Under the pieces are notes generated by a model, which saw only the letters and a list, made by a program, of their open reading frames with translations, searched no databases and was not told the DNA's origin. A stretch of 5,602 bases of DNA from Paenibacillaceae bacterium. Lineage in GTDB: Bacteria; Bacillota; Bacilli; Paenibacillales; YIM-B00363. Positions 1 through 5,125 of this stretch are shown here, one piece after another. The stretch's first letter is position 1. Each line of letters starts with the position of its first letter. The position numbers and the translations under genes were made by a program. The stretch lies in assembly GCA_018969805.1 (NCBI GenBank), contig JAGWXQ010000104.1:1-5602 (forward strand), written 5' to 3'.

Positions 1-582
1 ACGGATATGTTTATCGGGATGGACATTGCTTCGACGGAGTTGTACAAAGATGGGATGTACCATTTGGCAGGCGAAGGAAAATCATATACAAGCGAACAGT
101 TTGTGCAATTGCTCGGTTCTTGGGTCGCAAAGTATCCGATTATTTCCATCGAAGACGGCTGTGCCGAAGACGACTGGGCAGGTTGGAGCATGCTTACAGC
201 GCACATCGGCGATCGGTGCCAGCTTGTGGGCGATGATTTGTTTGTGACAAACACGGCGCGGTTGTCGCAAGGCATTGCGCACGGTGTCGCGAACTCGATT
301 TTGGTCAAAGTCAATCAAATCGGAACGCTGACAGAAACGTTTTCTGCAATTGAAATGGCACAAAGAGCACGCTACACAGCAGTGATTTCGCATCGCTCCG
401 GGGAGTCGGAAGATTCGACGATCGCGGACATCGCCGTGGCAACCAATGCAGGGCAGATTAAGACAGGAGCGCCGTCGCGCACGGACCGTGTCGCCAAATA
501 CAACCAGTTGTTGCGCATCGAGGACCAGCTCGGGGAAGCGGCGGTGTATGCGGGTCGTAGTGCGTTTCGCTTCTTGTCTTAA
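1..582 (+). CDS. eno: Enolase (phosphopyruvate hydratase), C-terminal part, 5' end cut by the window
   Basis: Cytosolic glycolytic enzyme that interconverts 2-phosphoglycerate and phosphoenolpyruvate. The frame is open from base 1, so the ATG at 7 is internal and the real start lies upstream. About 193 of the roughly 430 residues usual for the family are visible, covering most of the C-terminal TIM-barrel domain. All key residues seen in this half are present: the three metal-binding acids (Asp of GMDIAS at 22-24, Glu of SIEDG at 151-153, first Asp of GDDLF at 232-234), the catalytic-base Lys of VKVNQIGT (307-309), the His of SHRSGE (391-393) and the Lys of GQIKTG (460-462). The gene therefore looks functional. 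The C-terminus ends in FRFLS and is slightly shorter than the common FYNL-type ending. The secG promoter overlaps the stop codon, and I see no terminator between the two genes, so some read-through into secG is possible. Confidence 0.98.
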   Translation, partial: TDMFIGMDIASTELYKDGMYHLAGEGKSYTSEQFVQLLGSWVAKYPIISIEDGCAEDDWAGWSMLTAHIGDRCQLVGDDLFVTNTARLSQGIAHGVANSILVKVNQIGTLTETFSAIEMAQRARYTAVISHRSGESEDSTIADIAVATNAGQIKTGAPSRTDRVAKYNQLLRIEDQLGEAAVYAGRSAFRFLS

Positions 583-602
583 GGCAAAGCGTATGGTATA
601 AT
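574..602 (+). promoter_or_regulatory. Sigma-A type promoter for secG, overlapping the eno stop codon
   Basis: A perfect -10 box TATAAT lies at 597-602, preceded by TG at 594-595 (extended -10, TGnTATAAT). Seventeen bases upstream is a 4/6 -35 box, TTGTCT (574-579). The expected transcript start is near 609, about 30 bases before the secG start. The -35 box lies in the last codons of eno. The match and spacing are seen directly; activity is inferred. Confidence 0.78.
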
Positions 603-639
603 CAAGTCACAAATTGTCGATCATAAAGGGGGAGTAGCG

Positions 640-885
640 ATGGATTTTTGGGAAACGTTTTTGAAAATCGTGCTCGTGGTTGTGTCCCTCGCACTCATCG
701 TCGTCGTATTGCTGCAAAAAGGGAAAAGTGCAGGACTTGCGGGAGCGATCACGGGTGGAGCGGAGCACTTATTTGGCAAACAAAAGTCGCGGGGTATTGA
801 CTTAATTTTAGAACGCATTACGCTTGGGTTGTCGATTGTATTTTTCGTGCTGACGGTCGTCGTCGGATACTTGATCGGGGCGTAA
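640..885 (+). CDS. secG: Protein-export membrane protein SecG
   Basis: Small subunit of the SecYEG channel in the cytoplasmic membrane, which assists SecA-driven protein export. The 81-residue product has the family layout. A first hydrophobic segment spans about residues 8-26. It is followed by the conserved cytosolic loop LLQKGKSAGLAGAITGGAEH and LFGKQKSRGID, and a second hydrophobic segment covers about residues 58-79. The ATG is chosen because AAAGGGGGAG at 625-634 is a good Shine-Dalgarno sequence five bases upstream. The length is normal for SecG. A strong terminator follows directly. In Bacillus subtilis secG also sits upstream of rnr-smpB-ssrA, usually with a carboxylesterase gene (yvaK) between secG and rnr; that gene is absent here. 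Confidence 0.97.
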   Translation: MDFWETFLKIVLVVVSLALIVVVLLQKGKSAGLAGAITGGAEHLFGKQKSRGIDLILERITLGLSIVFFVLTVVVGYLIGA

Positions 886-896
886 TGGTGTACGTG

Positions 897-928
897 CAGG
901 CAAGGGATGATGCCCTGCCTGTTTTTTT
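897..928 (+). terminator. Intrinsic terminator after secG
   Basis: CAGGC (897-901) pairs with GCCTG (917-921), and AGGG (903-906) pairs with CCCT (913-916). A902 is bulged and the loop is the six bases ATGATG. The stem is followed at once by seven T residues (922-928). This is a textbook rho-independent terminator 11 bases after the secG stop codon. It should end most transcripts from the secG promoter before rnr. Confidence 0.93.
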
Positions 929-930
929 GT

Positions 931-939
931 GGGGGTGAT
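931..939 (+). promoter_or_regulatory. Shine-Dalgarno sequence that decides the rnr start
   Basis: GGGGGTGAT matches the 16S anti-SD complement GGAGGTGAT at 8 of 9 positions. Its core (931-935) is eight bases before the TTG at 944, which is ideal spacing. The in-frame ATG at 938 lies inside the SD itself and cannot use it. The GTG codons at 929 and 935 are also badly placed. TTG 944 is therefore the best start. Confidence 0.75.
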
Positions 940-943
940 GTTT

Positions 944-3139
944 TTGCGCGCGTTGCGGCATCGCGTAGCACAAATGGTGCGCGAACACCCAAATGAGACA
1001 GCAGCAAGCATTGCAGCGCTTTTGCGGGCAGAGGGGATCAAAGAGCGTGAAGTGCGTCGGGTGCTCACGATGCTTGTCTCTTCCGGGGAAGTGCTTGCGC
1101 TTTCCGATGGGAAATACGTGGTATACGATCAGCAGACGCATTGGACGGGCACGGTCACTGTTGATGGGCGTGGGGCGTGGACGTTTGTCGAGGAAGGCAA
1201 GATGTTGCCTCCGATTGCGGTACGTCGTCGTGCGCAGGTGATGCACGGTGATGTGGCTGAAGTCGTCGTGCGGTTTGGGACGCAGCGGGGCGTGCCTGTC
1301 GGGGATGTCGTACGCATCGTCAAGCGGGCACACGAGCGCGTCATGGGAACGGTGCACGTGCATTGGACGGGTGGAGCGACGGTGCGGCCGGACGATCGAC
1401 GCATCGCAGATGCGATCGCGATAACGGATGCGCCTCAGACGATCGATCGGCATCGGGTCGTCGTGCACATCACATCGTATCCCGATGATGCGCGTGGATT
1501 GTGTGGGCGTATCGTCGATGTGATCGGTGCGCCTGAGGATGGGGACATCGAGACGCGCGTCATCGTGCACAAATACGGTTTGCAAGAGCCGTTTTCCGAG
1601 CGCGCGTGTCGTGAAGCCGACGCGTGTGTGGCGCAGGAACTGGATGTGGCTGGAAGAATCGATTTGCGCACGAAGACGATATGTACGATCGATGGCGCGG
1701 ATGCGAAAGATCTGGATGATGCGATCAGCATCGATGTGCTGCCGAATGGGCACGTCGTACTTGGCGTGCACATCGCCGATGTTGCTCATTTTGTGCGGCC
1801 TGGGACTGCGCTGGACCGTGAGGCGTATGCGCGGGGGACGTCGGTATACCTTGTTGACCACGTCGTGCCGATGCTGCCACACGCGCTGTCCCAGGGCGTG
1901 TGCTCGTTGCTTCCGGACGTGGATCGGTTGACGGTCACGATTGAGATGGAAATCCATCCATCGGGTGCGGTCGTGCGTTATGCTGTATATCCGTCGGTCA
2001 TTCGCTCGGTCGCACGTCTTACGTACGATGAAGTGTTTGCGATCGTGAGCGGACACAGCCATCACCTTGAGCGACAGGAAGTGTACACGACGTTGCATGC
2101 TTTGCGCGCGCTCGCAGAAACGCTGCGCGAGAAGCGCATGCGCCGTGGTGCGCTCGATTTGGACATACCCGAAGTGATGATCGCCGTCGATGCACAAGGG
2201 AGTCCGATTGCGCTCTCGCCTCGACCGCGAACGATCGCCCACGCGATGATTGAAGAGGCGATGCTGTGTGCCAATGAGACGGTCGCGCGCATGTTGCATA
2301 CGGCGCTCATTCCGTGTGTATACCGCGTCCACGAGCAGCCTGATGGAGAAAAACGGGAGGCGTTTGTCGCACTGGTGGAAGCGCTCGGGATCCGTGTGCG
2401 TTCGGAAAAGGGCGAGCGGGTGTGGCACAGTTTATTGGCCTCGGTGCGTGGGATGCCGTGCGAAGCGATCGTCTCACGCATGATGCTGCGGTCGATGAAG
2501 CAAGCGCGCTACGATGACAGCGCACTCGGCCATTTTGGACTTGCTGCGGAACATTATGCGCATTGTACGTCTCCGATACGCAGGTATCCTGATTTGCTCG
2601 TGCATCGCGTGTTGCGACAGGCGCATTGGGGTGCGCGCGTACATGACGATGTCGCGCATATGCGCGGTTTCCTCCATACGGCCGCGCACCATTGTACAGA
2701 ACGCGAACGCAACGCGGTCCAAGCAGAGCGCGAGAGCATTGCGCTAAAAAAAGCGCAGTGGATGATGGCGCGTCTCGGACAGCAGTGCGATGCGGTCATT
2801 GTATCCGTGGCGCAGTTTGGGCTGTTTGTCGATGTCGGGGATACGGTGGAAGCGCTGTTGCGCCTTAGTGCGTTTGACGACGATTATTATCACGTCATGG
2901 AGCACCAAGGGTGCATTCGTGGAGAGCGTACGGGAAAGACGCTGCGCATTGGGGACCGCATCCGTGTCGTCATTGAGCGTGTACGCATCGCCGAGCGCGC
3001 GATCGATGTTGGGCTCGTCAAGACGCATCGCATGCGCAGGACACCGCTTGGAAAAAAACGCAAACGTCCGCTAGCGCGGCAAACGAGCAAACAGGCCACA
3101 CGTGTGCCAACACGCACGAAGCGACGGAGGACGTTGTAA
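944..3139 (+). CDS. rnr: Ribonuclease R (3'-5' exoribonuclease, RNB family)
   Basis: Processive 3'-5' exoribonuclease that degrades structured RNA. In bacteria it also works with SmpB-tmRNA to remove non-stop mRNA. From TTG 944 the product is 731 residues, normal for the family. In order: an N-terminal winged-helix-like segment (about 1-58), two OB/cold-shock-like domains (about 62-215), the RNB catalytic domain (about 230-570), an S1 domain (about 615-692, with SVAQFGLFVDV and DDYYHVMEHQ), and a Lys/Arg-rich tail (693-731). The active-site motif DGADAKDLDDA gives Asp250, 256, 258 and 259, spaced as the four catalytic Asp of E. coli RNase R. The downstream block HFGLAAEHYAH then SPIRRYPDLLVHR (about 530-555) is intact. 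The first OB domain is divergent (GAWTFV in place of the usual GFGFV). The gene starts two bases after a terminator and has no obvious promoter of its own, so it probably depends on read-through. Starts at ATG 938 or GTG 929/935 would add only a few residues. Confidence 0.97.
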   Translation: MRALRHRVAQMVREHPNETAASIAALLRAEGIKEREVRRVLTMLVSSGEVLALSDGKYVVYDQQTHWTGTVTVDGRGAWTFVEEGKMLPPIAVRRRAQVMHGDVAEVVVRFGTQRGVPVGDVVRIVKRAHERVMGTVHVHWTGGATVRPDDRRIADAIAITDAPQTIDRHRVVVHITSYPDDARGLCGRIVDVIGAPEDGDIETRVIVHKYGLQEPFSERACREADACVAQELDVAGRIDLRTKTICTIDGADAKDLDDAISIDVLPNGHVVLGVHIADVAHFVRPGTALDREAYARGTSVYLVDHVVPMLPHALSQGVCSLLPDVDRLTVTIEMEIHPSGAVVRYAVYPSVIRSVARLTYDEVFAIVSGHSHHLERQEVYTTLHALRALAETLREKRMRRGALDLDIPEVMIAVDAQGSPIALSPRPRTIAHAMIEEAMLCANETVARMLHTALIPCVYRVHEQPDGEKREAFVALVEALGIRVRSEKGERVWHSLLASVRGMPCEAIVSRMMLRSMKQARYDDSALGHFGLAAEHYAHCTSPIRRYPDLLVHRVLRQAHWGARVHDDVAHMRGFLHTAAHHCTERERNAVQAERESIALKKAQWMMARLGQQCDAVIVSVAQFGLFVDVGDTVEALLRLSAFDDDYYHVMEHQGCIRGERTGKTLRIGDRIRVVIERVRIAERAIDVGLVKTHRMRRTPLGKKRKRPLARQTSKQATRVPTRTKRRRTL

Positions 3140-3280
3140 CTTTGAACGGTTGTTGTTGGACATTCCCTATGGAAAACAGTGTTTCAGGGGGCTGTATGCG
3201 CGGAGGAAGCAAAAGCGTTTTGTGCATCGACTAGATCGTTTGACATACGGATTCGTGTCAATCAATAGGAGGACGTTTCT

Positions 3281-3757
3281 GTGGTAAAAAAGCAGGAGAA
3301 GGCACTTGCGGTCAATCGAAAAGTGTCCTTTGATTATACGATTGAAGACCATTTTGAAGCGGGCATCGTGCTTATGGGCACGGAAATTAAGTCTTTGCGC
3401 GCGGGAAAAGCGACGCTTGGTGAGAGCTTTGCGACGATTCGGGACGGCGAAGCATACGTGCACAATATGCACATCGCGCCGTATGCACAGGGCAATCGGT
3501 ACAATCCGACCGATCCTGCCCGCGCGCGCAAGCTGCTGCTGCACAAACGAGAAATCATGAAGCTGCTGGGGCTGACGAAGCAGCAAGGGTATACGCTTGT
3601 ACCGATGAAACTGTACGTCAAAAATGGGTATGCAAAACTGCTGCTCGGTCTGGCTAAAGGCAAGAAACTGTACGATAAGCGGCAAGCGGCAGCGACGAAA
3701 GATGCACACCGTGATATGGAGCGGGCGTTAAAACAGCGACAAAAGACACCGTGGTAA
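3281..3757 (+). CDS. smpB: SsrA-binding protein SmpB
   Basis: Obligate protein partner of tmRNA in trans-translation. It binds the tRNA-like domain and stands in for the missing codon-anticodon helix in the ribosome. The product is 158 residues, typical length. The OB-fold core covers about residues 10-125, with family motifs GIVLMGTEIKSLRAGKATL, HIAPYAQGN, ARARKLLLHKREI and LVPMKLYVKNG. The basic C-terminal tail starts at GKKLYDKR and includes the segment that forms a helix in the mRNA channel. The GTG start is supported by AGGAGG at 3267-3272, eight bases upstream. One small deviation: NPTDP stands where NHDP is common. The 141-base gap after rnr contains no recognisable gene, no terminator and no clear promoter, so co-transcription with rnr is likely. 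The partner gene ssrA follows 69 bases after the stop codon. Confidence 0.98.
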   Translation: MVKKQEKALAVNRKVSFDYTIEDHFEAGIVLMGTEIKSLRAGKATLGESFATIRDGEAYVHNMHIAPYAQGNRYNPTDPARARKLLLHKREIMKLLGLTKQQGYTLVPMKLYVKNGYAKLLLGLAKGKKLYDKRQAAATKDAHRDMERALKQRQKTPW

Positions 3758-3782
3758 CTTGTGGGTGGGGACCCGTGTACGC

Positions 3783-3811
3783 GTGACAACCGGATTTTCT
3801 TGTGCGATAAT
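3783..3811 (+). promoter_or_regulatory. Sigma-A type promoter for ssrA
   Basis: The -35 box GTGACA (3783-3788, 5/6) is followed after exactly 17 bases by the -10 box GATAAT (3806-3811, 5/6), with TG at 3803-3804 giving an extended -10. The predicted transcript start is near 3818, leaving a short leader of about nine bases to be removed, as expected for RNase P processing at the 5' end of mature tmRNA (3827). Confidence 0.8.
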
Positions 3812-3826
3812 AAAGAGGTTCATTTT

Positions 3827-4191
3827 GGGGGCGTTTTTGGATTCGACGGGGATAGTTTGAGCGACGGTTGCGGGTAGCGGGGTTGCGTCCGCTTGAATAC
3901 GCAAATGCCAATTTAACTGGCAAAGCACAACCTTCTTACGCTTTAGCAGCTTAAACACCTGCGGGCGTGCTCTTCCTCACCATCGCCCATGTGGTGAGAG
4001 CGGGGCTCATATGCAGTGGGATACGCGCGCACGTCTCCGTCTGGGGTGTGTGTGAAGAAGACAATCAGGCTTGTTGGATGCGCGGCCGGTCTCAGGGCGG
4101 TGCTTTGACGAGATCCATACTGAGGCTACACCCGTAGACATCGTCGTGGCAATATTTTCGGACAGGGGTTCGACTCCCCTCGCCTCCACTA
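3827..4191 (+). ncRNA. ssrA: Transfer-messenger RNA (tmRNA, 10Sa RNA)
   Basis: Rescues stalled ribosomes: it accepts alanine as a tRNA mimic, then supplies a short reading frame encoding a degradation tag. The 5' strand of the acceptor stem, GGGGGCG (3827-3833), pairs with CGCCTCC (4181-4187). This includes the G3:U pair that is the alanyl-tRNA synthetase identity signal. The conserved D-region GGATTCGAC starts at 3839. The T arm is AGGGG / TTCGACT / CCCCT (4164-4180). The tag frame is at 3919-3954, and a helix CTCACC (3976-3981) with GGTGAG (3993-3998) lies in the following pseudoknot region. The size of about 362 bases plus 3' end is normal. The discriminator is A4188, but the next bases are CTA, not CCA. 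The CCA end is therefore not encoded and would have to be added by the CCA-adding enzyme. The RNA otherwise looks intact. Confidence 0.97.
3919..3954 (+). other. tmRNA tag reading frame, tag peptide AGKAQPSYALAA
   Basis: Reading GGC AAA GCA CAA CCT TCT TAC GCT TTA GCA GCT TAA gives GKAQPSYALAA and a stop. With the alanine carried by tmRNA the full tag is AGKAQPSYALAA (12 residues). The AGK start matches the pattern known from Bacillus, and the ALAA end is the standard ClpXP/ClpAP recognition signal. The upstream AACTGGC context matches that of the B. subtilis tmRNA resume site. Confidence 0.92.
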
Positions 4192-4193
4192 TC

Positions 4194-4229
4194 AAAGCCA
4201 CGCTCATTTGATCATGAGATGTGGCTTTT
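4194..4229 (+). terminator. Hairpin after ssrA, probably a (possibly bidirectional) terminator
   Basis: AAAGCCAC (4194-4201) pairs with GTGGCTTT (4221-4228), and the inner CTCAT (4203-4207) pairs with ATGAG (4214-4218) around a TTGATC loop. A short TTTT run ends the + strand side, and on the - strand the hairpin is flanked by AAAA/TTTG, so the T-tract is weak both ways. It begins six bases after the tmRNA discriminator base. It also contains the stop codon of the opposing recombinase remnant (4212-4214 in reverse), so it could serve both transcripts. Confidence 0.62.
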
Positions 4230-5000
4230 ACCATTCCCACCATATAAATAGAGCAGATTGATCATTACTTCAACCTGCTCTTTATGAATTACTACCTTTT
4301 GCACATATAGTGCTATTTGCTGTCTTATCTGTGGCAGTGTGCCCTGAAGGAATAGCTGTCTTGCGTTTTCAAATGCCTCTTTAAGTTTTTTTCTGGGACA
4401 GAACCTATTCCGGATGCATTTTCAATCTTTGATATTAGTGCTTCAATATCTCACTTCTCTTTTTCAAATTGATCAAGTCCTGCAATAAGTGAGGGATTGG
4501 CTGTATCTGCTGTTAGAAAAATAAGGTTGCTGCACTTTCTTTCAATATCGTTCTTTTGCTTTTGGAGTTCTGTAAGTTTGACTTGAGTATCTTTGTTGGT
4601 TTTTAAAATATAATCGAAATATTTCTAAATAAGTGTTGGTATTCGCTTTTCATCAAAGATAACATTTGATAACCGTTCAAGTACAAAGCGTTTAATATAT
4701 TCCCTGCGTATTTCTTTATTGGTGCAGGCATCACGAGTCGTTCTTTCTCTTGTGTTGCAACGGTAGGTGCAGTGCTTGGTTTTGCCTCCCCCAGCAAATT
4801 TGCGATTGCCTATATAGCGTTTGCCACATTCTCCACAGAATATCCTGCCTGATAAAAGATACGTCTTTTTGGCTGATGCACTTGCAGTCTTTCTCTGTCT
4901 GCCTTTAATAATTGCTTGGATTGAATCAAAATTCGTTACAGAAACAATTGCAGGTATGCCACCTTCTATTCGAATAACATCTTCATCACTTCTATATAAC
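4212..5000 (-). pseudogene. Large serine recombinase (site-specific integrase), C-terminal remnant
   Basis: On the - strand, reading down from about 5000, the translation gives the end of the Recombinase domain (EDVIRIEGGIPAIVSVTNFD). A zinc ribbon follows, with CGEC encoded at 4826-4837 and further Cys in YRCN and DACTNKE. A Lys/Glu-rich coiled-coil-like segment comes next, then a C-terminal block with the fragments LFLQGTLPQIRQQIALYVQKV and VEVMINLLYLYGG. The gene is dead. TAG at 4625-4627 and TGA at 4451-4453 lie in frame with homologous sequence on both sides. Near 4380-4384 one base is missing from an A run, after which the next frame continues to a TGA at 4212-4214. About 263 codons remain of the 500 or more usual for this family. 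The N-terminal catalytic domain with its serine is absent, since homology stops near 5000 and a stop lies just upstream of 5029. The family comes from sequence memory, not a search. Confidence 0.87.
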
Positions 5001-5038
5001 TGGACAGTGGCGAGTAAAGGAGTGTCCAACTATAACTG
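4995..5038. repeat. Short inverted and direct repeats at the recombinase breakpoint
   Basis: TGGACA (5001-5006) and TGTCCA (5023-5028) form an inverted repeat 16 bases apart. Outside them TATA occurs on both sides (4995-4998 and 5031-5034). TATAACTG is also present as a direct repeat at 4995-5002 and 5031-5038. The cluster sits exactly where recognisable recombinase sequence ends. It may be a scar of a deletion or of a small insertion sequence, but no transposase is visible. Confidence 0.45.
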
Positions 5039-5081
5039 ATTATTTAAGAATATATTTCAAATGGCGAGCTAGAATAATTCA

Positions 5082-5104
5082 GTTTGACGGTAAAACCGAC
5101 GAAC
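5082..5104 (+). promoter_or_regulatory. Dyad/hairpin just upstream of the AlbA_2 gene, possible operator
   Basis: GTTTG-a-CGGT (5082-5091) pairs with ACCG-a-CGAAC (5095-5104) around an AAA loop: nine base pairs, one of them a T-G wobble, with one central A/A mismatch. No T run follows, so it is not an intrinsic terminator. It ends six bases before the Shine-Dalgarno sequence. It could be a protein-binding operator in DNA or a leader hairpin in the mRNA; the role is inferred. Confidence 0.4.
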
Positions 5105-5125
5105 TTAACAAAGGAGGTGCAACAA

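Noticed and set aside
818..2428. Long open frame of 536 codons on the - strand opposite secG and rnr
   Set aside because: It is very rich in Arg, His and Asp, shows no family motif, and lies antisense to clear rnr codons. It results from the GC-rich codon bias of rnr.
3240..3261. Perfect TTGACA hexamer (3240-3245), also forming TTGACA/TGTCAA inverted repeat, before smpB
   Set aside because: No -10 box lies at 15-19 bases, and any transcript from it would start at or after the smpB SD (3267-3272). The weak stem has no T run. I do not call a promoter or terminator.
3102..3287. 61-codon + strand frame between rnr and smpB
   Set aside because: It overlaps the rnr 3' end and the smpB start, has no SD and no recognisable sequence.
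4250..4281. AGAGCAG ... CTGCTCT hairpin downstream of ssrA
   Set aside because: It lies inside recombinase coding sequence (KEQVEVMINLLY on the - strand), has an 18-base loop and only a TTTA tail, so it is probably coincidental.
4785..4800. GCCTCCCCCA as a possible second copy of the tmRNA 3' end (attachment site repeat)
   Set aside because: Only about six bases match CGCCTCCAC, and it lies inside recombinase coding sequence.
5073..5078. AATAAT as a -10 box for the AlbA_2 gene
   Set aside because: No acceptable -35 box occurs at 16-18 bases upstream. AT-rich DNA gives many such matches.
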